Positions 44,523 through 54,055 of a DNA stretch of 64,000 nucleotides are shown in pieces. How positions within the stretch are numbered: position 1 is the stretch's first letter; every line of letters begins with the position of its first letter. The stretch comes from a bacterium ADurb.Bin243 (GTDB taxonomy: Bacteria > Muiribacteriota > UBA9980), in the NCBI GenBank assembly GCA_002069765.1, contig MWBZ01000013.1:21206-85205 (forward strand), read 5' to 3'. The position numbers and the translations under genes were made by a program. Below the pieces are notes generated by a model, which was not told the DNA's origin, did no database searches, and was given only the letters and a program-made list of their open reading frames with translations.

Positions 44523-46855
44523 TATTTAACCTCGCTTTCGTCTTCGGAAGAGTTTTTTTCGTTGAGCACTTCCCATATGCGTTCGGGCAGGACCGGAACG
44601 TGTTCGAATTGATGGCCGGCGGCGTTCGATACGGCATTCACTACCGACGCCACCACAGGCATAAGCGACGGCTCGCCGAGGCCTTTCGCTCCATAAGGGC
44701 CGTCTTTGGATTTATCTTCGACAAAAACCGATTTCACTTCCGGGCAGTCTTTAGTGGTGGGGATTACGTAAGTGGATAATCCGAGAGTTTTTATATGGCC
44801 CTTTTCGGAAACCATGTTTTCCATTATAGCGTAACCGACGCCCTGCGCCACGCCGCCTTCCACCTGGGCGGAGGCGAGCATCGGGTTTATGACGCGCCCG
44901 ATATCATGCGCGCAGGTCATTTTATTGACGCGGACCTCTCCTGTTTTTTTATCTACTTCAACTTCTGTAACGGCCGTGGCGTATGAATAAACGTAATAAG
45001 GCTCGCCCTGGCCCGACTGCAGGTCGTATTCTACCTTCGGCGAAACGTAATAGCCCATTTCCGAAAGGCCGACGTTGTCTAAATAACATTTACCTGCAAG
45101 ATCTTTGAATGATACGAACTGATGGGAATCTTTTATATTATAGTATTTTCCGAGCTTCGCCATGACCTGGCCGGGCTTTATTTTAAGCGATTCGGCGGCC
45201 GCCGCGACGAGTTTTTTGCGCAGCTTATTGGCCGCGTCCAGAAGGGCGTTTCCGCTCATAACGGTCGTGCGCGAAGCCACCGTCGGACCGGAATCAGGAA
45301 CGATATTGGTATCGACGTTGGTGAAATTGATGGCGCTGATTTCGCAGCCCAGAGCCTCTGACGCTATCTGCGCTAGAACGGTTTTGGCGCCCTGGCCCAT
45401 TTCGACGTTACCCACGCACAAAGTGACCGAGCCGTCGCGGCAGATTTGTATGTGCGAGCCGGCTTTATCGTAAAACCAGCCTTTGGCGCCGAGATTCATT
45501 CCGTAAAAAATAGAGGAAACCCCCAGCCCTTTAAGCGTGCGTTTGCTCTTATCGGCGTTCCATTTATCGAATTCTTTTTTGCGCTTGTCGTATTCGCTTT
45601 CTTTGCGGGCTTTGTCTATGGTTTCTATAAGGCCGCAAGATTCTTTTATTTTATGCGACGTTATCGAAGACGCGCCTTTTTTAAGAGCGTTGTTTTTGCG
45701 GAATTCGAACGGGTCCCAGCCCATATCGTTGCATATTATATTTATCATGGATTCCATGGCGTAAATTACCTGCGGCGTTCCGAACCCGCGGTATGCGCCG
45801 CATGGAACGCGGTTGGTGTAAAGCCCGATTATGTCTCCCGAAACGTGCGGTATGACGTAAGGGCCGCCGAAATGAACGGAGCTTCTGAACAGAACTACCG
45901 TAGAAAGCGTGGTATAAGCGCCTGAATCCGCTAGGACCCTTACTTTAAGAGCGTTCATCTTGCCCTTTTTAGTGACCCCGACTTTATATTCCATTTTCAT
46001 CGGATGGCGCTTCGAAGATACCATCAAATCCTGCGCCCTGTCGAGTATCAGTTTGACGGGCTTTTTAAGAACATAAGCCAGAAGAGCAGCTTTAGCCGCA
46101 TATTCCGACGGAACGTCCTCTTTTCCGCCAAAGCCGCCGCCGACTACGCATTGCAAAATGCGCACTTTCGCGAGCGGAAGGCCGAGCGCAGTTGCAACGG
46201 CGCCCTGGACATAAAACGGGCACTGAAAGCTTCCGTAAACGGTTATGCCTTCGTTTTCGGGCAAAGCTACGCAGCCCTGCGTTTCAAGGTATAAATGTTC
46301 CTGGTAATTTATAGTGAAGGTTTTTTCATATACTTTAAAAGATTTATTGAAGGCTTCGTCTATGTTATCGCCTTTCCTGACTTTGTAATGGCATACCACA
46401 TTGCCTTTTGGATGCACTTTTATTTTTTCGGAAACGGATTCGTCGACCGTTAAAACAGGCTCGAGGGGTTCGTATTCTATGTCTATAAGGCCCGCCGCCT
46501 CTTCGGCTATTTCGCGGGTTTCGGCGGCTACGACGGCGAAGGGCTCTCCGGCGAATCTTACGGTTTCTTTTGCCAGCAGCGGCTGATCGTCGACGACGCA
46601 GCCGATTTTATTGAGGCCGGTTATGTCTTCGGCCGTAAAAACTCCGGCTACGCCTTTTAATTTAAGCGCGCGGCTTTTATCGATTTTTTTAATTCTGCCC
46701 GAAGGGATAGTCGAGCATACCATTTTAGCGAAAAGCATATCTTCGAAAGCCAGGTCATCAACGTATCTGGCGCCGCCGACGATTTTTTCATACGCGTCGA
46801 CCCTGTTAACTTTTTTACCTACCACCGAGTAAAGGTTCTGCTTTTTAGTCAACAT
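44522..46855 (-). CDS. Xanthine dehydrogenase family, molybdenum-binding subunit
   Basis: The large catalytic subunit has 777 residues. It has the small alpha/beta domain (GGARYVDDL, VAAETREIAEEA) and the cofactor-binding domain with GGGFGGKEDVPSEYAAKAA, GAYRGFGTPQVIYAME, NVEMGQGAKTVLAQI and GAKGLGEPSLMPVVA, the last holding the catalytic Glu. No selenocysteine or other oddity is seen. It overlaps the MobA-like gene upstream by 11 nt. With the FAD and 2Fe-2S subunits it should oxidise a purine or similar ring at the cytoplasmic side; the true substrate is not set by sequence. Confidence 0.95.
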   Translation of the reverse strand: MLTKKQNLYSVVGKKVNRVDAYEKIVGGARYVDDLAFEDMLFAKMVCSTIPSGRIKKIDKSRALKLKGVAGVFTAEDITGLNKIGCVVDDQPLLAKETVRFAGEPFAVVAAETREIAEEAAGLIDIEYEPLEPVLTVDESVSEKIKVHPKGNVVCHYKVRKGDNIDEAFNKSFKVYEKTFTINYQEHLYLETQGCVALPENEGITVYGSFQCPFYVQGAVATALGLPLAKVRILQCVVGGGFGGKEDVPSEYAAKAALLAYVLKKPVKLILDRAQDLMVSSKRHPMKMEYKVGVTKKGKMNALKVRVLADSGAYTTLSTVVLFRSSVHFGGPYVIPHVSGDIIGLYTNRVPCGAYRGFGTPQVIYAMESMINIICNDMGWDPFEFRKNNALKKGASSITSHKIKESCGLIETIDKARKESEYDKRKKEFDKWNADKSKRTLKGLGVSSIFYGMNLGAKGWFYDKAGSHIQICRDGSVTLCVGNVEMGQGAKTVLAQIASEALGCEISAINFTNVDTNIVPDSGPTVASRTTVMSGNALLDAANKLRKKLVAAAAESLKIKPGQVMAKLGKYYNIKDSHQFVSFKDLAGKCYLDNVGLSEMGYYVSPKVEYDLQSGQGEPYYVYSYATAVTEVEVDKKTGEVRVNKMTCAHDIGRVINPMLASAQVEGGVAQGVGYAIMENMVSEKGHIKTLGLSTYVIPTTKDCPEVKSVFVEDKSKDGPYGAKGLGEPSLMPVVASVVNAVSNAAGHQFEHVPVLPERIWEVLNEKNSSEDESEVK

Positions 46856-47537
46856 CTCTGACTCCTTTTATTTTTTCGAATTCCAAAGGCGTGTCGATAT
46901 TTTTTAAAATACCTTCGTCGTCAGTTTCTAAATATTTTATCCGGTTTTCATGCCTCTTAAGTATAGATTTAAGCGAGTCGTCATCGCCCAGAGAAAGTAT
47001 TTCGCCGGCAAATTCAGATGAAAAGCACGCCGGATGGCCTCTTTTCAAATTATATGAAGGCAGCAGTATCGGGCAGTCGTTTTTAATGAACCGGTCTTTT
47101 AAATTCTTAAATGTTTCATAACGCACTAACGGACGGTCGATTAATTGTATCATAAACCCTCTGTAAAAATCAACCGCTTTTTTTTCCCCGAACGCTTTAA
47201 GACCGGCTTTTATCGAAGACAGCTGGCCCTTTTTATAATCCGGATTACGGGCTATTAAAACTTTTTTTGTAAATTCATCGGCGCTTATGGAAAATTTTGA
47301 ATTTAAGATATGATCTTTCATAATATCGAATTCGTGGCCGCAAACGACGACTATATCATCTGCTCCGGCATGAATGAAGCCTTCTATCGCGCGGCATAAA
47401 AAACTGACTCCGCGGTATTCGAGAAGCTGCTTGGGCGTTCCCATGCGGCTGCTTTCGCCGGCGGCCAGAACCAGAGCGAATATCCGCGAAGAAGCAACGC
47501 TATTTATAAACCGGCCTGTTGAATGGTCTATTTCCAT
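46845..47537 (-). CDS. MobA-like nucleotidyltransferase (probable molybdenum cofactor cytidylyltransferase)
   Basis: The 230-residue protein has the NTP-transferase signature LVLAAGESSRMGTPKQLL at residue 23, then VVVCGHEFD, LIDRPLV and HPACFSSEFAGEIL. MocA-type enzymes add CMP to molybdopterin; such genes travel with xanthine dehydrogenase clusters. It is 11 nt after the ECF S-component gene and overlaps the molybdenum subunit gene. CMP rather than GMP use is inferred from context, since the cluster is of the XDH class. Confidence 0.9.
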   Translation of the reverse strand: MEIDHSTGRFINSVASSRIFALVLAAGESSRMGTPKQLLEYRGVSFLCRAIEGFIHAGADDIVVVCGHEFDIMKDHILNSKFSISADEFTKKVLIARNPDYKKGQLSSIKAGLKAFGEKKAVDFYRGFMIQLIDRPLVRYETFKNLKDRFIKNDCPILLPSYNLKRGHPACFSSEFAGEILSLGDDDSLKSILKRHENRIKYLETDDEGILKNIDTPLEFEKIKGVRDVD

Positions 47538-47548
47538 TGATATTTTTC

Positions 47549-48049
47549 CTAATATATTTTTTTATTCACCGTTTTATTGAAAACAAGTAGCGCGCCTGCG
47601 ACTCCTGCCGCGCCCTGAACGACGTTGGGGCCGAGGGAGGAAAACGCCTTCACGCTGTTGAATACGGTTATATGCAGCAAAAAATAGCCGCAAACCATAA
47701 TAGCGGCGGCTATAAGCGCGCCGTAAAGGAGGCGCAGCCCGTTGGCCGCTTTAGGAAGGTCGGGCTTATACGCGAACGGAGGAAGCCCGGCTGCATATCC
47801 TTCCAGACCTTTTACCAGAAAAGTAACATAATAAAACGGATATCCGCTGAGAATATCGGCCAGTGCGGAACCGACTCCGCCAATAAAAAAACCGCAGCCG
47901 CGGCCGGTATAAAACCCGCCAAAAATAACGAAAATGTCGCCGAGATTAATATAACCCTGAGTGAGCGGCGTAGGCACCTGAGCGATTTTAGTGACTACGG
48001 CTACGAGCGCGGTAAACATTCCCGCCTGCGCAATTTGTTTTACTTTCAT
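47549..48049 (-). CDS. ECF transporter substrate-binding S component
   Basis: This is an integral membrane protein of 166 residues with about five helices. The N-terminus MKVKQIAQAGMFTALVAVVT and the segment QGYINLGDIFVIFGGFYTGRG, then SALADILSGYPFYYVTFLVKG, match S components of energy-coupling factor importers, which use a shared ATPase module encoded elsewhere. Being first in the XDH gene set, 11 nt upstream of the MobA-like gene, it may import a purine, cofactor precursor or other substrate of that pathway. The ligand is unknown. Confidence 0.85.
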   Translation of the reverse strand: MKVKQIAQAGMFTALVAVVTKIAQVPTPLTQGYINLGDIFVIFGGFYTGRGCGFFIGGVGSALADILSGYPFYYVTFLVKGLEGYAAGLPPFAYKPDLPKAANGLRLLYGALIAAAIMVCGYFLLHITVFNSVKAFSSLGPNVVQGAAGVAGALLVFNKTVNKKIY

Positions 48050-48101
48050 TACTGCCGCCTTTCAACGGTGAAGTATAAATTTCATTTTTAAATAAGTGAA
48101 A

Positions 48102-48122
48102 GGAAAGGCCGGCAGCCCTTCC
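48102..48122 (-). terminator. Weak hairpin between thrC and the ECF gene
   Basis: On the minus strand GGAAGGGC pairs with GGCCTTTCC around a short TGCC-type loop, followed by TTTCAC rather than a true T-run. It could give partial termination between the glyQ-thrC genes and the XDH set in the 137-nt gap. Confidence 0.35.
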
Positions 48123-48186
48123 TCTCTATAAATTCAAGTTTTAAAACGATTTGTCGCAGGCCGGACGCCTTTGTTAATTGCCACCT

Positions 48187-49434
48187 TTAGAGTTTCAAAG
48201 CCGCCTTTACGGCCTTGAGAGTCGGCTCTATAACCGGCGCCTGCTTTACGCATGAAATGGCCGTATTGATGTCCTTGAGGCCGTTTCCGGTAATCACGAC
48301 GGCGCAGGAAGCTTTTTCAGGTATCTTTCCGGCTTTTTTCATCTTTATGAAGCCGGCGAGCGATGTGACTCCCGCTGGCTCGCCAAAAACGCCCGCATAG
48401 CGGGGCAGAGTTTTGAGCGCGTCGAGTATTTCGGTGTCGGTAACGTCTATGAGTTCGCCTTCGGTGGAGTAAACCGCGTTCAAGCCCTGATGCGAAGCGC
48501 GGGGGATTCCTACCGATATAGAATCAGCGACCGTTTCGGGCGTCATATCTACGAGTTTGCGGCTTTTGTTATCGCGGAAGGCTCGCACGAAAGGATTTGA
48601 GCCCTCGGCCTGAACGCCTATGAGTTTCGGCGCTTTTTCTATAAGGCCCAGGTTCATCAAATCGTAAAAGCCTTTATAAATGCCGCCTATGATACATCCG
48701 TCGCCCACGGACACGAAAACGTAATCCGGCATTTCGCCGCGGGACTGTTCATAAATTTCGAGCGCGCAGGTTTTTTTGCCTTCGAGCAGATAGGGGTTAT
48801 AACCGGTATTTCTGTTATACCAGCCGAATTCTTCGGAAGCCTGCATGCAAAGGTCGAAAGCCTGGTCGTAGTTGCCGTCTACCATGAATACGTTTGCGCC
48901 GAAAAGTAATAGCTGGGCTATTTTAGCTATGGGCGCAGTTTTAGGGACGAAAATATAAGATTTAAGGCCCATGGAAGCGCAAATTCCAGCCAGCGACGAC
49001 GCCGCATTGCCCGTAGAAGCGCAGGTGATTATATCTTTTTTTAATTCGAAAGCTTTAGCCACGCCGACGGCCGAAGCGCGGTCTTTGAAGGACGCCGTGG
49101 GGTTCTGGCCATCGTCTTTAACGAAGAGCTTTTCGTGGCCGAGAAATTTAGCGAGCCTTTCAGGCCTGTAATAAGGCGTCATTCCCACGCGAAGATTTGT
49201 CCTGGGCGTGCTTTCTTCCACGGGAAGAATGTCCATGTAGCGCCAGATATTGTTTTCATTCAAAGCCGGAGGCTTAGAAAGCTTTTTTTCGAAATTCTTC
49301 TTTATATCGTTATATTTATAGATAACGTTGAGCAGGCCGAAAGGGCCGCAGTCGGGACAGGTGTACATAACCTCGCCCGGCTCAAAACGCCGGCCGCAGA
49401 GAACGCACTTTAAATGTTCTATCTTAGAGCTCAT
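48187..49434 (-). CDS. thrC: Threonine synthase
   Basis: This PLP enzyme makes threonine from O-phosphohomoserine. The start is set at ATG 49434 (MSSKIEH) because AAGGT lies at proper distance; an ATG two codons upstream touches that site. The N-terminal zinc ribbon has CVLCGRRF and YTCPDCGP. The PLP Lys is in NPTASFKDRASAVG, and the phosphate loop is CASTGNAASSLAGI, with SVGDGCIIGGI later. It follows lon by about 40 nt. Related PLP enzymes of the same fold exist, but the full-length match favours threonine synthase. Confidence 0.92.
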   Translation of the reverse strand: MSSKIEHLKCVLCGRRFEPGEVMYTCPDCGPFGLLNVIYKYNDIKKNFEKKLSKPPALNENNIWRYMDILPVEESTPRTNLRVGMTPYYRPERLAKFLGHEKLFVKDDGQNPTASFKDRASAVGVAKAFELKKDIITCASTGNAASSLAGICASMGLKSYIFVPKTAPIAKIAQLLLFGANVFMVDGNYDQAFDLCMQASEEFGWYNRNTGYNPYLLEGKKTCALEIYEQSRGEMPDYVFVSVGDGCIIGGIYKGFYDLMNLGLIEKAPKLIGVQAEGSNPFVRAFRDNKSRKLVDMTPETVADSISVGIPRASHQGLNAVYSTEGELIDVTDTEILDALKTLPRYAGVFGEPAGVTSLAGFIKMKKAGKIPEKASCAVVITGNGLKDINTAISCVKQAPVIEPTLKAVKAALKL

Positions 49435-49474
49435 TTTCATACCTTCTTTTACATATAAATTTTAACCGGGCGCA

Positions 49475-51925
49475 TTACTTAATCAATATTTTAAGCACTT
49501 CGCCTATATTTTTAACGAATTTGACTTTCAATTTTTTAAGCACGGGCTTGGGTATCTCTTCGAGGTCTTTGCGGTTTTCGTCGGGCAGAACGACCGTGGT
49601 AATTCCGGAAGCGGCCGCCGCAAGGACTTTTTCTTTGACGCCGCCTATGGGAAGCACATTTCCGGTAAGTGTGATTTCTCCGGTCATCGCCACGTCGCCG
49701 CGGGCCTTTTTATCCGATAAAAGCGATACCAGCGAAGCGCAAAGCGCTATGCCGGCGGAAGGGCCGTCTTTGGGAGTGGCGCCTTCGGGCACGTGTACGT
49801 GAAAATCGCACTTTTTAAAGACAGACGGGCTGACGCCGAGCTTTTTCGCGTTGGATTTTATGTACGCGAAGGCCGCCTTGGCGCTTTCCTGCATAACCCC
49901 GCCCAGCTGTCCGGTGAGGTTGAGAACGCCTTTTCCTTCCATCATGGCTGATTCTATCTTTAATACGGAACCTCCCGCTTCGCTCCACGCCAAACCGTTT
50001 ACCACTCCCACAGAGTCGGAAAGGTCTTTTTCCCCGTACTTGAATTTTTTAGCGCCAAGATGCGTTTCAACGTCGGCGGTAGTTATCGTTCTGGATTTAG
50101 GCTTTTTGCCGGCCGCGATCGCGCGAGCGTATTTTCTTAAAATAGAGCCTATTTCGCGCTCGAGATTGCGCACGCCGGCTTCTCGCGTATAATAGCGGAT
50201 GACATGGCGTATCGAATCGTCGCCGAATTCTGGCGCGAAATCCGAAAGCCCCGTTTCGCTAACCTGTTTCGGCACTAAATATTTTTGGGCTATGTTCAGC
50301 TTTTCCTCTTCGGTATAGCCGGAAAGCCTTATGACTTCCATGCGGTCGAGCAGCGGCCCGGGTATGCTGTGCGCAAGATTGGCCGTGGTTATAAAGAAAA
50401 CCTTGCTCAAATCGAAAGGAAGGTTTATGTAATGGTCGGTGAACGAAGAATTCTGCTCCGGATCGAGCGTTTCGAGAAGCGCCGAAGCCGGGTCGCCGCG
50501 GAAATCGCTGGCGAGCTTGTCTATTTCATCCAGCAGGAAAACCGGATTTTTAGTTTTAGAATTATGTATATGCTGCATGATCTTGCCGGGAAGCGCGCCT
50601 ACGTATGTGCGCCTGTGGCCGCGTATTTCGGCTTCGTCGCGCATGCCGCCGAGCGATATCCTGACGAATTTGCGGTCGAGCGCCCGGGCTATGGACCTTC
50701 CAAGAGAGGTCTTTCCCACGCCGGGAGGGCCTACCAGGCATAATATAGGGCATTTCATCTTTTCGCCGGCCAGTTTTTTAACCGCGAGAAATTCGAGGAT
50801 GCGCTCCTTTACTTTTTCAAGGCCGTAATGGTCTTCCTCGAGTATTTTTTCGGACTTTTTCAGATCTGAATTGTCTTTTGTTTCGCCCGTCCAGGGAAGC
50901 TCTATCACCCAGTCGAGATAAGTTCTCATCACCGAAGTTTCGGCCGACATCGGATGCATTTTTGCCAGGCGCGCTATCTCTTTTTCGATCTTTTCGACGC
51001 ACTCCTGCGGCATTTTAATTTTTTTCAGCTTCCTGCGGTATTCGTCGGCTTCGCCAGAAAGGCTTTCGTCTTCGCCGAGCTCTTTTTGAAGCACCTTTAT
51101 CTGTTCGCGCAGGTAATATTCTTTCTGGGTTTTTTCAAGCTGTTCGTGCACGCGGCTTCTTATCTTTTTTTCGAGCGTGAGGATTTCGACTTCCTTGCTT
51201 ATTATCTTGAGCAGTATGTTGAAACGCTTCTGCACGTCGATGGCTTCGATTATGCTCTGCTTGGTGTTGATATTGATCGTAAGATGCGCGGTGATAATAT
51301 CGGCAAGCCTGGAGGCGTCGTCGGTGTTTGAAATCACCATCATTATCTCTACCGGGATCTTGCGGTTGAGCTTGACGTATTTTTCAAATTGTTCTACTAC
51401 CGAGCGTTTCAGAGCTTCGAATTCGGGGGTTTCGCTCGATATTTCCTCGACCGTTTCGATAGACGCGCTTTTTATATGGGCGTTTTCGCAAACTACCCCT
51501 TTTATTCTAACGCGCCGGAGGCCTTCTACGAGCACCTTTACGGTGCCGTCGGGCAGCTTTAAAAGCTGGAGTATTTCAGCCGCTATGCCGTATTCGCAGA
51601 TATCGGCCTCGCCGGGATTTTCGTTTCTGGCGTCTTTCTGGGTGGCCAGCAATATCTTTCGGCCGCCCGCCATGGCTTCTTCCACCGACTTAATCGACAG
51701 TTCGCGCCCTATAAGCAGGGGCACTACCATATAAGGAAAAACCAGTATCTCTCTTATCGGAAGCACCGGAAGCGCGGAAGGGATCTGATACTTTTTTTCC
51801 TGGTCTTCCTGCGCGTTTTTCAAAAGCGCGTCGCCGTCTTCGGGCGAAGCCAGCGTTTCGGAAAGCTCCTGCTTTAATTCGTTGAGTTTCTGGCTCAACG
51901 CCTTTAAAATATCGTTGTCGCTCAT
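49475..51925 (-). CDS. lon: ATP-dependent protease La (Lon)
   Basis: This cytoplasmic AAA+ serine protease degrades damaged and regulatory proteins. The 816 residues have the N-terminal substrate domain (LPVLPIREILVFPYMVVPL from residue 52, after an unusual 50-residue leader), a coiled-coil region (EKTQKEYYLREQIKVL), Walker A (GPPGVGKTSLGRSIA), and the protease domain with the catalytic Ser in PKDGPSAGIA and the catalytic Lys in GGVKEKVLAAAA. It lies between glyS (12 nt upstream) and thrC. Confidence 0.98.
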   Translation of the reverse strand: MSDNDILKALSQKLNELKQELSETLASPEDGDALLKNAQEDQEKKYQIPSALPVLPIREILVFPYMVVPLLIGRELSIKSVEEAMAGGRKILLATQKDARNENPGEADICEYGIAAEILQLLKLPDGTVKVLVEGLRRVRIKGVVCENAHIKSASIETVEEISSETPEFEALKRSVVEQFEKYVKLNRKIPVEIMMVISNTDDASRLADIITAHLTININTKQSIIEAIDVQKRFNILLKIISKEVEILTLEKKIRSRVHEQLEKTQKEYYLREQIKVLQKELGEDESLSGEADEYRRKLKKIKMPQECVEKIEKEIARLAKMHPMSAETSVMRTYLDWVIELPWTGETKDNSDLKKSEKILEEDHYGLEKVKERILEFLAVKKLAGEKMKCPILCLVGPPGVGKTSLGRSIARALDRKFVRISLGGMRDEAEIRGHRRTYVGALPGKIMQHIHNSKTKNPVFLLDEIDKLASDFRGDPASALLETLDPEQNSSFTDHYINLPFDLSKVFFITTANLAHSIPGPLLDRMEVIRLSGYTEEEKLNIAQKYLVPKQVSETGLSDFAPEFGDDSIRHVIRYYTREAGVRNLEREIGSILRKYARAIAAGKKPKSRTITTADVETHLGAKKFKYGEKDLSDSVGVVNGLAWSEAGGSVLKIESAMMEGKGVLNLTGQLGGVMQESAKAAFAYIKSNAKKLGVSPSVFKKCDFHVHVPEGATPKDGPSAGIALCASLVSLLSDKKARGDVAMTGEITLTGNVLPIGGVKEKVLAAAASGITTVVLPDENRKDLEEIPKPVLKKLKVKFVKNIGEVLKILIK

Positions 51926-51937
51926 TTCACGCTCCGT

Positions 51938-54052
51938 TTATTCTTCTATTACAAGCTGTGAAATATCCGCGAGCCTTAAAAACAGGCTTTTTATGGCGCA
52001 CAGCAACGCGATACGGTTGTTTTTCAGCTCTTCGTTTTTATCCATTACCATAACGCCGGCGAAAAATTTATCGATAGGCTCGTTTAATTCGCTCAATTTC
52101 TTGAACGCCAGCGAATAATCGTTGGCGTCTATGGCGGCGCCGGCCGCGGCGTTGACTTTCAGATATCCGGCGTAAAGCTCCTTTTCGGCGTCTACGGCAA
52201 AAAGCGCCGGATTGACGGCCGGAACGGAGTCTATGTTTTTAGTTATATTGACGGCGCGCTTGAATGGAAGGGCGAGCGAAATAAATTCTTTTTCGCCTCT
52301 CGCCTTCGAAAGGCTCATGGCCTTGCGGTAATCTTCATAAATATTGTCCACGCCGTTCCACAGAACCGCGTTTATAACATCGTAGCGGATATTGATTTCT
52401 TTGAGCTTGGTTTCGAAACGCTGCTTGAGGAAATTGGATATTTCAGAAGCGGTTTTATTTACGTCGCACTGTTCGGCCGCGCGCAGAGTTTCAGGATAAA
52501 GCTCCAGGGCGAATCTGGCGAAGGCGGCAAAATCGAATGACAGCGACGAATTGATAGCTATTTCGACTATGCCGAGCGCCGCGCGGCGAAGAGCGTACGG
52601 ATCGCCCGATCCGGTCGGTATCATCTTAATGGCGAAGCATCCGGCGATAGTGTCCATTTTATCTGCGATAGCCACCAGCTGGCCTTCTATATTGGAAGGA
52701 AGCGTGTCGCCTTTGAAGCAGGGTTTGTAGTGCTCATAAATGCCCGTGGCGATTTCTTCGGGAAGGCCTTCGTTTCTGGCGTAAACCATTCCGGCATAAC
52801 CCTGAAGCTCGGTGAATTCTTTAACGACTTCGGAGGTGAGATCGGCTTTACATAGTAAAGCGCACTGCTCGATTTTTTCGAGCTTGGATTTTTTATGCTC
52901 GTCAGACGGAGCGGCTTTTAAAATGAGGCCGTTGTATAAATACTTAGCCAGCGAAGCCACGCGGCAAGCTTTCTGATAAACGGTGCCGAGTTTCTGCTGA
53001 AAAACTACGTTCTTTAATTTATCGGCTTTTTGAACGAGCGTCGTTTTGGCGTCTTCTTTATAGTAAAACTCCGCGTCGGCGAACCTCGCCGTTATGACCT
53101 TCTGGTTTCCGTACTTCACTTCGTCGGCAAGCGCCGGAACGCCGTTGGAGAATACGACGAATTTATTGGTCAGTTTGGACTGCGAATCGTAAAGCGGGAA
53201 GTAGCGCTGTTTTTTTATCATCGTCGAAGTAAGAAGCTTTTCGGGTATTTTAAGGAAATTCGCGTCGAAATCGCATAAAATCGCATAAGGCGATTCGGTA
53301 AGGTTTGCCACTTCGCGCACAAGCGCTTCGTCTTTGATGGTTTTTAAGCCGTGTTTTTCAGCTATCTGATTGAGGCTGGATATTATGGAGTTGCAGCGCT
53401 CGCTCAAATCTATCGTAACTCCGAGCTTTTTTACCACGTCAAAATAAGCCGCCGGAGAAGCCGCTTCCGCGGAAGCGTTCATGCGCCTGATGCTGAAAGT
53501 TTTATTTGAAGACTCCACGCCGGCGAAATTCAATTTAACCACGTCGGAGCCGAAAAGGCAGAGAATCCATCTCACCGGACGGGCGAATTTAAGCTGGCTG
53601 ACGTCCCATTTCATGGATTTTGGAAAATTCAGGGCGGCAAGCGACGACGTTACGATTCCCGGCAGCAGCTCAGCGCTGCTTACGCCTTTAATGACTTTAT
53701 TGAGATACAGGTATTCGCCTTTGGGAGTGGCTTTGAAAGTGACGTCTTCCATTCTGGCGTTATTGCTTTCGATAAAGCCTATAGCAGCCTGGGTAGGGCG
53801 CCCGATATCGGAAAAAGCTATTTTCTTGGGCGGGCCTTTTACCTCTTCGAACTGGTCTTTCTGTGTCTGCTCGACGCCGGTAACGTAAACGGTAAGGCGG
53901 CGCGGCGTGGAATAAAAATATGATTTTTCATAACCTATATTCGACGAGCGCAGTTTTTCGGTGATAATATTATGCAGGCTGTCTATGGCTGGCTCGATAA
54001 ATCCGGCCGGTATTTCTTCGACGCCGATTTCAACTATAAAATCTTTTTTCAT
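51938..54052 (-). CDS. glyS: Glycyl-tRNA synthetase beta subunit
   Basis: The tRNA-binding and catalytic partner of GlyQ in the alpha2beta2 enzyme that charges tRNA-Gly has 704 residues. Matching segments are LLVEIGVEEIP-type opening (here FIVEIGVEEIPAGFIEPA), GPPKKIAFSDIGRPTQAAIGF, MKWDVSQLKFARPVRWI, IADKMDTIAGCFAIKMIPTGSGDPYALRRAALGI. The C-terminal anticodon-binding-like domain ends FFAGVMVMDKNEELKNNRIA. It begins 3 nt after glyQ and ends 12 nt before lon. Confidence 0.98.
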   Translation of the reverse strand: MKKDFIVEIGVEEIPAGFIEPAIDSLHNIITEKLRSSNIGYEKSYFYSTPRRLTVYVTGVEQTQKDQFEEVKGPPKKIAFSDIGRPTQAAIGFIESNNARMEDVTFKATPKGEYLYLNKVIKGVSSAELLPGIVTSSLAALNFPKSMKWDVSQLKFARPVRWILCLFGSDVVKLNFAGVESSNKTFSIRRMNASAEAASPAAYFDVVKKLGVTIDLSERCNSIISSLNQIAEKHGLKTIKDEALVREVANLTESPYAILCDFDANFLKIPEKLLTSTMIKKQRYFPLYDSQSKLTNKFVVFSNGVPALADEVKYGNQKVITARFADAEFYYKEDAKTTLVQKADKLKNVVFQQKLGTVYQKACRVASLAKYLYNGLILKAAPSDEHKKSKLEKIEQCALLCKADLTSEVVKEFTELQGYAGMVYARNEGLPEEIATGIYEHYKPCFKGDTLPSNIEGQLVAIADKMDTIAGCFAIKMIPTGSGDPYALRRAALGIVEIAINSSLSFDFAAFARFALELYPETLRAAEQCDVNKTASEISNFLKQRFETKLKEINIRYDVINAVLWNGVDNIYEDYRKAMSLSKARGEKEFISLALPFKRAVNITKNIDSVPAVNPALFAVDAEKELYAGYLKVNAAAGAAIDANDYSLAFKKLSELNEPIDKFFAGVMVMDKNEELKNNRIALLCAIKSLFLRLADISQLVIEE

Positions 54053-54055
54053 CTT

